Shown: positions 6,680 through 14,920 of the stretch, piece after piece | Numbering within the stretch: position 1 is the first letter of the stretch | Layout of the letters: every line of letters begins with the position of its first letter | Assembly: GCA_018645275.1 (NCBI GenBank) | Contig: JABGOW010000254.1 | Span: forward strand, 1 to 35,526 | Direction of reading: 5' to 3' | Source of the DNA: Verrucomicrobiota bacterium | GTDB lineage: Bacteria; Verrucomicrobiota; Kiritimatiellia; UBA8416 | Length of the DNA stretch: 35,526 bases | Notes under the pieces: generated by a model | Database searches by the model: none | The model's input: only the letters and a program-made list of their open reading frames with translations | Told to the model about the DNA's origin: nothing | Program-made: the position numbers and the translations under genes

Positions 6680-9453
6680 GCCGTCAGATGCGTTCGGAAT
6701 GTCGTGGTGTCGTCGTTGCCAAAGCTTGCGGAAACAGCGCCATCGCGACTCGTCTCCAGGATGCTCAGCTCCGGCGAGATGTCTGTTAGTGTGGCAGGAT
6801 CGAACGCACGGTCCTCGTCTTCCCCCGCGATAATGAGCAGGCGCGGTTTTGCGTGTTCCACCGCAGAGCGGATCCAACTGCGGAAGCTTGAGCGCGAGCT
6901 CATGTCAGAAACCACAATCACGTCGTGGGGCGTTTGATCTGCCAGCGCTTGCTGGATTGCTGCGGTTGAGGTGTCTGTGATGATTAGCCACCGAAGGCCG
7001 TGCATCTCTGCACTGAGAAGTGTCGTACGCGCGCTGGCGGCAAAGCGCTTGGGCTTTCCTGTGAAACGGGGGAGCGCACGGAGATGTCCGTTTCTCCAGC
7101 TTGCGATTTCTCCAGTCGGGATTGCATCGGCAGGAATGCGCTCCTCTTCGAGTCGTTGCAGTAGCTCTGCGAAGGCGCTCTCGTGCTGCAGTGCCCAGCG
7201 CTCTCCGGCATCTGCCTGGCTGAGCAAATAGTCGTCGCCGACGGCTTCGAGAAAGCGCTGGCCGGGCTGTGGCAGAGCGGGTAGCAGACATGCTTCGACG
7301 CGCATCTTCCCCGTTAGAGAGGCTCCCCCCTCAAGCCCAGCCTTTGGATCTGCGCTACAGAGCACAAGCGTTCTGACACGAGATGCGCCCTGCGTGCGCA
7401 GCGCATCAAACAGCAGGCGCTCTCCCGTGAGCTTGGAGCCAGCATTGATTACGGTCGCACTACCGTCGGATGCGGTCAGTGCGACGATGGCATGCCGGCC
7501 GGATGCGAGGCACTGGACCCCCGTGCAGTCGGCTCTGCCGGGGAGGCAATTCCAGAGCGGGACGGCGGTCAAGATAAGCGGCAGAATCCAGAGCAAGTGA
7601 CGCCTTCCCTGGCTGGATGCACTCGCGGAAGAGCGACGATACACCATGGACAGCAGAGGAACACGATAGAAATCAGCCAGAAGCAGGAGAGCGACGGCGC
7701 CGTAGTACGCTGCAATCCATGTGCCGCTGGGGCGTGGGGTTGCCGGGAACGGAAACCAGGTTGCACCCGCATGTGCCAGTCGGAAGAATCCTTCCCCGAC
7801 AAGCGTGGAGGCAGCTCCGAAGGGAATCGCTACGAGGTGTCCCACCACGGGCAGCAGGCCAAGGAGTCCCGTCAGCATACCCAGCTGCACGAGAATGCCA
7901 ATCGCTGGGATGGCAAGCAGGTTGATGAGTATGCCTGCGACAGGAAACTGACCGAAAAACCATGCCGACATGGGAACCATCATGCCGATCTGAATGGCGA
8001 GCTGTGCGCCAAAGAACATCCGTAGCGTGGCGGGAATGCGCTCAAGCCCAAACCGCCACATTTTCGGCCAGCGGTGATTCAAGGCACTGCCGATTCGGGT
8101 GAATAGCCATAGTAGCCCGACAAGCCCCAGCAGATTTCTTGGGTCGACAAGCAGGTGGAACCGGCTTGTTGCCAAGGTCATGAGAAGGGAGAACCACACC
8201 AGGAAGAATAATAGGGAGAAGCCGCGGAATGTTCGTAGCCACCGGTCCATCGGTGTCGCCAGCAGCACGAGAGAGAGCACCGCTCCGTAGGAGAGCAGAA
8301 AGCTGGGGGCGTAGAGCACTGCGGGCGTGCGCAGTAGAATCAGGAATGAGGAGAGGGAGAGCCCTATGGCTGTTGCCCGCCTCAGTCCGCACCGAAAATA
8401 GGCAAGCGAGATGAGCACAACGGAGTTCATGATGACGGCACGCATGCTTGAGGGGCGGGCCCCCGTGAGAAGCGCGAAGAGGATTAGAAACAGAATGAGC
8501 GCGGGAACGAACACGCGCACACGAACCCCGGCCATGCGGAAGAGAGAGTACAACAGAACGGTGACCACGCTGACGTGAAGTCCGGACACAGCCAGAACAT
8601 GGCCGACTCCGGCGTGGCGGAACGTCTTGGCAATATCGAGCCCGCCGTAGGTGACATTCTCGACTGCGCGCCGCGTTCCGAGTGTTGCAGCAGACACGAG
8701 CCGACTGGCCGGGCCTCGAATTGTCTGCTTGTAGGTCCTCAGGAAGTCGGCCTTGGCGAGGAGTGCGACCTCGGTGAATAGGTTACCGCGGCTGCGCTCG
8801 AGAATCTCCACCCGGCCAATGTGGCACGACAGCCGCGCAACAAGCCCGTCGCGGCGAAGAAAGGCCCCGTAGTCGAACTCCCCCGGGTTCTTCGCGGCCG
8901 ATACGGACTGATATCGCGAGCTGAGCTCGACGCGATACCCGTAGCTCTCGGGGGCTGCAATTTCGTGGAGTCTTGCCATCGTTGCGGCAGATCCCGAACG
9001 CTGCGCATAGACACGGACTAGCAGGTTCTCTGGGGACACCGTCTGCCATTCTGCGTCTGCATCCGCGAGGATTTCGTCGACGCGGATCCGTACGTCAACT
9101 TGCCCGGCTTTGCGTAGTTCCGCCTCGTGACAGATGTTCCCGCGGATGGAAAGTGCCGTGCCGTCCTCAAGCTGCTCAAGCGCGTGACGGAGGGTTCCAC
9201 TCTGCGGTGAGCTCAGGAGCGCAGCTGTTCGCCAGTATCCAAGCGGAAAGGCGCAGATGAATGCGGTGACTAGGACTGCCGCGACAGGCCATTCGTGCCA
9301 GCGCCTTTCCGCGAGAACTTCGTACACGAGGACGGCGGCGGCAGCGAGGCCGACGGTCACGAGCAGAGCGGGGGGTAGCGTCCATTGTGTGATCGTCGCG
9401 AGGACAATGCCGCCGATTAGCCCCAGAGAGAGCCCAATTGTTCGTATTGCCAT
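6652..9453 (-). CDS. comEC: ComEC/Rec2 family DNA-uptake channel protein
   Basis: A 933-residue polytopic membrane protein. The N-terminal region (to about 250) has two hydrophobic helices and a DUF4131/OB-like domain. The central Competence domain opens with HVLAVSGLHVSVV, the ComEC signature (H.L..SGLH), and continues through many membrane segments. The C-terminal domain of about 270 residues sits where ComEC normally has a metallo-beta-lactamase domain. Here the expected HxHxDH is not visible; the equivalent stretch reads LVLCSADPKAGLEGG, so nuclease activity of that domain is doubtful. ATG 9453 overlaps the upstream stop as TGATG, indicating coupling to the DHH-protein gene. ComEC normally passes single-stranded DNA across the inner membrane during transformation. 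Confidence 0.88.
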   Translation of the reverse strand: MAIRTIGLSLGLIGGIVLATITQWTLPPALLVTVGLAAAAVLVYEVLAERRWHEWPVAAVLVTAFICAFPLGYWRTAALLSSPQSGTLRHALEQLEDGTALSIRGNICHEAELRKAGQVDVRIRVDEILADADAEWQTVSPENLLVRVYAQRSGSAATMARLHEIAAPESYGYRVELSSRYQSVSAAKNPGEFDYGAFLRRDGLVARLSCHIGRVEILERSRGNLFTEVALLAKADFLRTYKQTIRGPASRLVSAATLGTRRAVENVTYGGLDIAKTFRHAGVGHVLAVSGLHVSVVTVLLYSLFRMAGVRVRVFVPALILFLILFALLTGARPSSMRAVIMNSVVLISLAYFRCGLRRATAIGLSLSSFLILLRTPAVLYAPSFLLSYGAVLSLVLLATPMDRWLRTFRGFSLLFFLVWFSLLMTLATSRFHLLVDPRNLLGLVGLLWLFTRIGSALNHRWPKMWRFGLERIPATLRMFFGAQLAIQIGMMVPMSAWFFGQFPVAGILINLLAIPAIGILVQLGMLTGLLGLLPVVGHLVAIPFGAASTLVGEGFFRLAHAGATWFPFPATPRPSGTWIAAYYGAVALLLLADFYRVPLLSMVYRRSSASASSQGRRHLLWILPLILTAVPLWNCLPGRADCTGVQCLASGRHAIVALTASDGSATVINAGSKLTGERLLFDALRTQGASRVRTLVLCSADPKAGLEGGASLTGKMRVEACLLPALPQPGQRFLEAVGDDYLLSQADAGERWALQHESAFAELLQRLEEERIPADAIPTGEIASWRNGHLRALPRFTGKPKRFAASARTTLLSAEMHGLRWLIITDTSTAAIQQALADQTPHDVIVVSDMSSRSSFRSWIRSAVEHAKPRLLIIAGEDEDRAFDPATLTDISPELSILETSRDGAVSASFGNDDTTTFRTHLTAQELRLRPL

Positions 9454-11312
9454 CACGGTGCCGTCTCCTCCATGAGGCTGGGGGCTTTCTCGACCTTAAT
9501 CTGCGGGAAGAAATCTCGGTTGGACTCCAGCACGGTGGTACGGCGGAATGAGGGGAAGGCAAGGGCGAGTAGTGTGCCAAGCCCGAGCGCGAGGAGTAGG
9601 ACGATAACGGCATCCTTTCGCCCCCGCTTCCAGCCCTGGTTGCCTGCGACGGAGATGTCTTCTACTGCCGCCACCGTGTGACCGCTGTCCGCCAGTCGCG
9701 TTGCGAGGTAGCGGGAGAATTTCTGAAAGTTCGTAGCCCTCACGCGACCGATGAGTCTTGTGGGATAGTGGGGGTTTGCATCCGGACGACATACGGCTGC
9801 TCCAGCGTGACCGCCGTCGGCTTCGGTTCCCAGCGTCGGCATCATCGCCCCCAGGTTGAGTGTCGTGTCGGCATGATCCAGTCGCCTCGCGACCATGAGC
9901 GATGAACCGAAACAGTAAAAGACATAGTGCGCGTCTGGAAATCGACGACCGAAGAACTCAATCGCTTTTCCGGTTGGCATGCGCGGTTTCCCGGGCGCCG
10001 AATGGGTCGCAAGCGCGGTTATGATCTGTGTTCCGTGCTCGGCCAACGTGATACGGCCCATGTTCTCTGCAAGCGTTTCCGCCGTTTCTGCCAGGTCGTC
10101 GTGCCACTGTTGCGGCAGATCAGCCCAGCCGCGCGTCGCGAGTTTTTCTGCGGCGTCATCGGAGGCCATGGCGTCTACCAGAATCTGGGCAAGCTCAGTC
10201 TTACAGATGCCGCCCTTGATTAGGTCTGTGAGCAGGATGCCAAGTTTGGTGCGATTCGTGACGAAATCCTCACCATGCGCCGCCTCACGCAGTCGTTTGG
10301 CTCCACTGCAGTCCCACGGCTTGCCGGCAACGGTGTTGAGGTAGACCATGTCTGCGGCACATTTTGCCTCTTCCTCCTCCGTCAACTCGGAGCCCTGCAG
10401 GGGGCCGGAAAGCTCAAGAAACCCAATGGTGCCGGACTTGACCATAGCCCCAAGGGATTCTTCTCGCTCCGCAAGGTAGGGATGATGGTCCTCGTAGCGC
10501 GCCGTGCAAACGTCCTGTCCGTGGAGGTACTGTAGGTCCGCCTCAAGATCCGGAAATGCCCCTACTGGCAGGTCGGCTGCGTAGAGTTCGGCGGGTGCGA
10601 AACGGCGCATCTGCTTCAGGGATTCGTGATAGTTAACGAACACGAAGGAGTAGTCTTGCCCATACTGCAGAGATCGTCCCTCTTCACGGGCCTGGCAAGT
10701 CATCCAGTAGGCATAGAGGGATGCGCTCGCGACGGTATCGAGATCACCGCCTGTCTCGTGCATTTCACGGATGAGCTCCAGTAGCGGCAGCAGACTCTCA
10801 TTCAAGCCCGCTTCGGCGGAATATAGGTCAATCTGTGAGCGGGCGTCGGTCTCTGTTTGCTGCTGACCGTTCTTGCCACCCCATGCTTCCTGAAGCCTGC
10901 GTACAACCCCCATGATGGGTGCCAGTAGAATCTCGGCATTCTGCTTGAGCTGGTTGGCGCGCTTGCGGCGGGTCGATGGCGAAATGGGGAGTCCGAGCCG
11001 GGAGAAATCCTGGCGCAGGCGAGCTTCCGAAAAGCTCGCGTAGGCTGTCCCTGTCACCGTTGACGGCGGTGTCGTGCTGCAGGCGAGAAAGTGACTCAGT
11101 GTGAGCTGCTGCAATGCCCGGATGTTCTGATCTGGCTCTTGGACATTGAGGAGATGACGAATCATCGTTGCCACACGTCGGGGAACCATGAATGCGCCGT
11201 CTTCCCAGTAACACTCGAAACTCAGAAGATCACCAATCTGATTAACGGCATCTGCATAGGTACCACCCCAGCCGTGTATGATGATCAGTCGCTGTCGTCG
11301 GTTCGCCCCCAT
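9453..11312 (-). CDS. Membrane-anchored DHH-superfamily phosphoesterase-like protein
   Basis: A 619-residue protein of a family I cannot name exactly. The N-terminus (RLIIIHGWGGTYADA) resembles the first strand of DHH phosphoesterases but lacks the usual metal-binding Asp pair. AADLPVGAFPDLEADL followed by RYEDHHPY (residues 273-279) looks like DHH motifs II and III. GGHAGAA at about residue 500 matches the DHHA1 GGHxxAA substrate loop. A single membrane helix near the end (DAVIVLLLALGLGTLLALAF) is followed by about 35 residues, so the body is probably cytoplasmic. The coupled comEC downstream suggests, without proof, a role with incoming DNA or short nucleotides. The leader carries a G8/C8 hairpin. 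Confidence 0.6.
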   Translation of the reverse strand: MGANRRQRLIIIHGWGGTYADAVNQIGDLLSFECYWEDGAFMVPRRVATMIRHLLNVQEPDQNIRALQQLTLSHFLACSTTPPSTVTGTAYASFSEARLRQDFSRLGLPISPSTRRKRANQLKQNAEILLAPIMGVVRRLQEAWGGKNGQQQTETDARSQIDLYSAEAGLNESLLPLLELIREMHETGGDLDTVASASLYAYWMTCQAREEGRSLQYGQDYSFVFVNYHESLKQMRRFAPAELYAADLPVGAFPDLEADLQYLHGQDVCTARYEDHHPYLAEREESLGAMVKSGTIGFLELSGPLQGSELTEEEEAKCAADMVYLNTVAGKPWDCSGAKRLREAAHGEDFVTNRTKLGILLTDLIKGGICKTELAQILVDAMASDDAAEKLATRGWADLPQQWHDDLAETAETLAENMGRITLAEHGTQIITALATHSAPGKPRMPTGKAIEFFGRRFPDAHYVFYCFGSSLMVARRLDHADTTLNLGAMMPTLGTEADGGHAGAAVCRPDANPHYPTRLIGRVRATNFQKFSRYLATRLADSGHTVAAVEDISVAGNQGWKRGRKDAVIVLLLALGLGTLLALAFPSFRRTTVLESNRDFFPQIKVEKAPSLMEETAP

Positions 11313-11362
11313 TGAAACTCCTTGTAGAGGTTAAGCGTCACACACCGTTGCAGGAGTGTCAA

Positions 11363-11393
11363 GGGGGGGGCGGTTTCGAGAGTATCCCCCCCC
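11363..11393. repeat. Homopolymer inverted repeat G8 - 15 nt - C8
   Basis: Eight G (11363-11370), a 15-nt spacer, then eight C (11386-11393). It lies 51-81 nt upstream of the minus-strand DHH gene, so that mRNA leader could form a very stable hairpin. Runs of this length are prone to slippage and to base-calling error. Confidence 0.7.
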
Positions 11394-11519
11394 GTTCTCT
11401 AGGCTTCTAATACGTAAAGCCTTGATACATGTGAAGATAGACCAAACAGAAAGGCTCCTCGCTACTTTGCGTGGGTAGTCTGATGATAGCTGTTCTCTCT
11501 GAGCGTCCACACTTCACCG

Positions 11520-11665
11520 TACACTTCGTCGCACACTTAACCGCCACCCTTCGTCGGATACCCTTAGTCGACTTCCTTACTCGTTGCAGGGCAGCAGCTT
11601 ATCGAACGAAGTAGGTCGTTTAAGTGTATCCGAGTAAGGGGAGCGACTCAGAACACGAGTGAGTG
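11520..11665. repeat. Palindromic element, divergent copy A
   Basis: TACACTTCGTCGCA then CTTAACCGCCACCCTT on the left, and GTCGTTTAAGTGTATCCGAG (from 11615) on the right, match both arms of the better-preserved element at 14336-14531, but in swapped order (right arm first). The 16-mer CTTAACCGCCACCCTT is shared exactly. Confidence 0.6.
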
Positions 11666-11726
11666 TTTTCCTGCATCGCAGCCCTATATTCTTCCCCATC
11701 TCAATGCCATTCTCCCCGTTCGCGCA

Positions 11727-11745
11727 CCCCGAAGCAAGTACGGGG
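11727..11745. repeat. Short hairpin repeat (CCCCGAAGCAAGTACGGGG)
   Basis: A 19-nt imperfect palindrome. Its reverse complement matches 14119-14137 at 18 of 19 positions, so inverted copies lie on the two sides of the sensor kinase gene. Confidence 0.55.
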
Positions 11746-11887
11746 TTCAAGCACTTGGGAGTTGGGAGTTCGTTGGCTTCGCCTGTCTCCGCTGCGCTCC
11801 GGCTGTTGGCTGTTGGATGTTGAAAACCACTCTGGCGTCTTGAATCATTGTCAACACATGTTCCATCAGAGGGTTGCGGAGAACTGA

Positions 11888-11974
11888 ATGACCCTGGCAG
11901 CCCCCGTTGCTATGCTTCTTGCCCTTGTGTTGGCTGCTACGGCAATGTATCCTCACCCCAGTGCGAAGATGTGA
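11888..11974 (+). CDS. Possible 28-residue hydrophobic peptide (leader of the sensor kinase gene?)
   Basis: ATG 11888 to TGA 11974 encodes MTLAAPVAMLLALVLAATAM plus a short tail. GGAG lies 6 nt upstream of the ATG. The peptide is almost entirely a membrane helix and ends 37 nt before the GTG of the hybrid kinase gene. It may be a small membrane protein, a leader peptide, or chance. I cannot assign a family. Confidence 0.25.
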   Translation: MTLAAPVAMLLALVLAATAMYPHPSAKM

Positions 11975-12011
11975 ATGATGAGTTGGTTGGTGTTGTTATC
12001 GGGGTTTTTGA

Positions 12012-14030
12012 GTGAGCAAGCCGTACCGAATACTTCTGGTTGAAGACAGTGAGGCGGATGCCGTTCTGCTGCAGAGGACGCTTGAGCGCTCTGGTTTCAA
12101 TGGTTCGTTTGAGCGTGTTGAGACCCGCGAGTCGTATATCGACGCGTTGCAGCGAGAGGTGTGGGATGCCATTCTGGCCGATTGTTCGCTTCCCGTCTTC
12201 TCTGCAGATGAAGCCCTGCAGATTCTGAATGAACGGCGTTTGGACATTCCGGTGATTATTGTGTCGGGGAAGGTCGATGAGACTGATGCCATTCCTCTGT
12301 TGCGGGCGGGTGCGGAGCACTTTATATCAAAAGACGATCTGGGTCGGGTACCCGTCTCCCTGGAGCGTGCCGTGGTTGCGGTGCACCGCCGCCGGGAGGC
12401 CGCCCTTGAGTTGGGGAAGCACCGCGATCATCTGGAGGAGCTTGTCGCCGAGCGTACCGAGGAACTTGAGACGGCCAATGCGCGGCTTCAGGTGGAAATT
12501 GATGAACGCGGTCGTATCGAAGGCGCTCTACAAAAGAGTGAGCTCCAGTACCGGGATCTTGTTGAGTCGGCCTTCGATGGGATCTGCATTATTCAGGATC
12601 AGAAAATTCAGTTTTCCAATCAACGGCTAGCCGAGATGCTCGGCTATGACGTCGATGACATCGTAGATACGAGCTTCACGGAGTACCTTGCTCCCGAACG
12701 CATCGAGCGGGTGGTTGGACTGTATCGAAGCATTCTTAAAGGTGAAGAGGATAAGCTCCTTTTCCAAACCGTCCTACTGACGAAACGGGGTCGCCGTTTG
12801 GAAACGGGGGTAAGTGTCAGTGCAATCGACTACCATGGAAGTCGAGTGGTGATGGTAACCCTTCGGGATATTTCGGAGCAAGAGCAGGCTCGCCGCATTG
12901 CATTGGAGAACGAACGCCTCGAGGCCGTGGGCATTGTGGCACGTGGCGTAGGTAATAACTTCACGAATATCATGAGCGTTATTAGCAGCTACGCGGCTTC
13001 CATTGCTGATGGCTTTCTTCCGGACACGCGTCCGCACAACGCTGCGCGGAAGATACTGGACGCATCGCGCCACGCGAGTGACCTGACGAAGCGTCTACTG
13101 AGCGTCGTTCGCGTGGATGAGCCCAAGGCAGAGAGCACGGTTGAGCCCGTTGCACTGGCACAGGTCATCGACAAAGCGCGCAGTCTGGTTGGGCACAGCC
13201 TCAGCGCACGCGGTGTGAAGGTTGTAATCAAGAAACCCGACCAACTTCCGAATGTGATGGCAGATGAGAGCCAGCTTCTGGATACGCTGATGAATCTCTT
13301 CCTCAACGCCGGTGATGCGATGCCTGATGGTGGTACGTTGAGACTGGCCTGTATCGAACGGCATATTGCCAAGCCTCGGACGAACCCGAGTGCGGGGGGT
13401 GGCCAGTTCGTCGGGTTGTCAATTCAGGATACGGGTGTCGGCATGGCGAAAGAGCAGGTGTCGCGAGTTTTTGAACCGTTCTTCACAACCAAGGATTCTG
13501 AGGAGGCCTTTGGTCTGGGGTTGCCCGTTGCTCAGAGTATGGCTCAGAGTTGGGGGGGATGGATTGACATCCGAAGTCGGTTGGGAAAGGGAACCCGCGT
13601 GCGCATCTTTATGGCGAAGGCAGAGTCTCCTGTCAGTAGCGATGAGCCGGTCGCTGCCGGGCCGCTGACCGTGCTTGTCACAGATGACAATCCAGGGCGC
13701 CGAGAACTGATGGTTACGGCGCTAGAGCAGCGAGGGCATCGCGTGTTGGCGGCGACAACTGCTGACGAGGCTCTCCAACTGCATCAACAGCATGCGGCAG
13801 AGATCGACATTTCCGTCATCGACTGGATCATGCCCGAGAAGAGCGGCAAAATCGTATTGCAGGCAATTTTTGCCCATGATCCCCAAGCCAAGGTGATCAT
13901 GACCTCCGGGTTTTCTAGGGACTACGTCCGAAGTGCGATCCGGACAGGCGCTTGGGGCTTCCTTCAAAAGCCCTTCTCAGGCGAGGAGCTTGTGGAGGCG
14001 GTCGAGGCCGGTGCTCTCAAGAATGCCTAA
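12012..14030 (+). CDS. Hybrid sensor kinase REC-PAS-HATPase-REC, phosphoacceptor His missing
   Basis: 672 residues from GTG 12012, with GGGG 7 nt upstream. Domains in order: N-terminal receiver (about 5-125; ILLVEDSEAD, acceptor Asp in ILADCSLP, Lys in FISKDD); a coiled coil (about 135-185); PAS (about 190-315); a dimerisation helix; HATPase_c (about 360-535) with N box NLFLNAGDAMPDGG, G1 DTGVGM, FEPFFTTK and G2 GLGLPVAQSM; and a C-terminal receiver (about 550-670; Asp in VIDWIMP, Lys in LQKPF). There is no membrane segment, so the protein is cytosolic. The H box, normally like GGIAHDFNN, reads RGVGNNFTN, with Asn315 replacing the acceptor His. The ATP site seems intact, so it may act as a phosphatase, scaffold or ligand-gated pseudokinase. 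No partner regulator is adjacent. Confidence 0.88.
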   Translation: MSKPYRILLVEDSEADAVLLQRTLERSGFNGSFERVETRESYIDALQREVWDAILADCSLPVFSADEALQILNERRLDIPVIIVSGKVDETDAIPLLRAGAEHFISKDDLGRVPVSLERAVVAVHRRREAALELGKHRDHLEELVAERTEELETANARLQVEIDERGRIEGALQKSELQYRDLVESAFDGICIIQDQKIQFSNQRLAEMLGYDVDDIVDTSFTEYLAPERIERVVGLYRSILKGEEDKLLFQTVLLTKRGRRLETGVSVSAIDYHGSRVVMVTLRDISEQEQARRIALENERLEAVGIVARGVGNNFTNIMSVISSYAASIADGFLPDTRPHNAARKILDASRHASDLTKRLLSVVRVDEPKAESTVEPVALAQVIDKARSLVGHSLSARGVKVVIKKPDQLPNVMADESQLLDTLMNLFLNAGDAMPDGGTLRLACIERHIAKPRTNPSAGGGQFVGLSIQDTGVGMAKEQVSRVFEPFFTTKDSEEAFGLGLPVAQSMAQSWGGWIDIRSRLGKGTRVRIFMAKAESPVSSDEPVAAGPLTVLVTDDNPGRRELMVTALEQRGHRVLAATTADEALQLHQQHAAEIDISVIDWIMPEKSGKIVLQAIFAHDPQAKVIMTSGFSRDYVRSAIRTGAWGFLQKPFSGEELVEAVEAGALKNA

Positions 14031-14118
14031 CCAAAGGGATTCGAAATCCATTTCCGTGTGAAGCGGCGTTTGTGAATATCTTGCCGTTCAGTGTGATACG
14101 AGTGTTCAGGAGCTTGAT

Positions 14119-14137
14119 CCCCGAACTTGCTTCGGGG
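14119..14137. repeat. Short hairpin repeat, inverted partner of 11727-11745
   Basis: CCCCGAACTTGCTTCGGGG, the near reverse complement of the copy upstream of the kinase gene, lies about 90 nt after the kinase stop. Confidence 0.55.
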
Positions 14138-14160
14138 GTTCAAAGTCCAGGGTTCATTCT

Positions 14161-14232
14161 CAGTAGGGGTAGGCCAGACTCTGGCCTGCCCCAGGCTTCG
14201 GGGGCACCCCAGGGTCTGGGGTGCCCCTACTG
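14161..14232. repeat. 72-nt inverted repeat
   Basis: The left arm CAGTAGGGGTAGGCCAGACT.. (14161-14184) pairs imperfectly with ..GGGTCTGGGGTGCCCCTACTG (14209-14232) around a 24-nt centre that is itself GC-rich and self-complementary. It could act as a bidirectional structural terminator or belong to a dispersed palindrome family. It lacks a T tract. Confidence 0.6.
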
Positions 14233-14335
14233 AACGCTGCATCCATAAAACTGGCTCAATCCGGATCTCCCAACGGCATCTTCGAGGTTTTGAGCCGACA
14301 GCGCCACCCCATGAGCTCGACCGAACCGACTAAGC

Positions 14336-14531
14336 AGTTCGTTTAGGTGTAACCAAGTAAGCGTGAGCTCAAGTGTGCGATGAAGTGTAGGCTCAAGAGT
14401 GGGGAGAGCGCGACTAGTCCTTCGTAGTCACAAGCGAAACGAGGGCGGAGCAGGAAGCGCAGCGGTACACTTGATCGCACTCTTAGTCGCGTTCTTAACC
14501 GCCACCCTTACTCGGTTACACCTAAACGACC
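14336..14531. repeat. ~195-nt nested palindromic element, copy B
   Basis: Outer arms: GTTTAGGTGTAACC (14341-14354) with GGTTACACCTAAAC (14514-14527), extended by AGTAAG/CTTACT after one mismatch. Inner arms: TGCGATGAAGTGTA (14376-14389) with TACACTTGATCGCA (14466-14479), one mismatch. The arms are properly nested, so a transcript could form one long broken stem around a ~75-nt centre. No ORF is inside. It is MITE-like or a structured RNA; I cannot tell which. Confidence 0.65.
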
Positions 14532-14871
14532 CGCTTCGTCCCTCCCTGGCAGTAAATTTGTGCCGATGCCTGTACAATCCGCTATGATCCGGCGTGCACG
14601 CCAATTGCTCCATACCGGCCTGTATTCAAAGGTGTCAGGCCCAGACTACGCTCTTGGGAAATCCGGATATAGCCTCAAAAGACCGTCACATTGCAGAACC
14701 GCAGATGGAATTGTTTGAGTCATTTAGTCGAATAATCGAAAAGTTCAGGGTCTAGTGCCGTGGCGATCTCGCTTGCTCGCCAACGTGTCCACCATAGCCC
14801 AACGGGCGAAGGCGGAAGCCGCCCTTTCTCTTTGGGCAACGCGCCGTCGCTATATGACTCCAAACAAGAAA

Positions 14872-14899
14872 GCCCCCGATCCCGGATGGGATCGGAGGC
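14872..14899 (-). terminator. Rho-independent terminator of the hcp operon
   Basis: Read on the minus strand, CCGATCCC pairs with GGGATCGG across a 4-nt loop (8 bp perfect, then 3 more pairs beyond a mismatch), followed by GCTTTCTTG. It begins 22 nt after the hcp stop codon. Confidence 0.8.
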
Positions 14900-14920
14900 C
14901 TCTTGATGCGTGATGGGGGA

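Larger units (their letters stand above)
11313..12011. other. Repeat-rich intergenic region upstream of the sensor kinase
   Basis: About 700 nt without an established gene. It holds the G8/C8 hairpin near the DHH gene start, a divergent copy of a palindromic element (11520-11665), a 19-nt hairpin repeat (11727-11745), and a possible 28-codon ORF at its right end. The track ORFs here have no recognisable protein character. Confidence 0.6.
14031..14920. other. Repeat-rich intergenic region between sensor kinase and hcp
   Basis: About 890 nt without a supported gene. It contains a 19-nt hairpin (14119-14137), a 72-nt inverted repeat (14161-14232), the ~195-nt nested palindrome (14336-14531), a GTGTCAGGCC motif near 14631, and the hcp terminator at its right end. 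No tRNA or convincing ORF was found. Confidence 0.6.

Noticed and set aside
7492-8025. 177-residue plus-strand ORF inside comEC
   Set aside because: Low-complexity, charged translation opposite clear ComEC membrane segments.
11663-11956. Short ORFs in the 11313-12011 gap (74 and 69 residues)
   Set aside because: They run through palindromic repeats and give no coherent protein.
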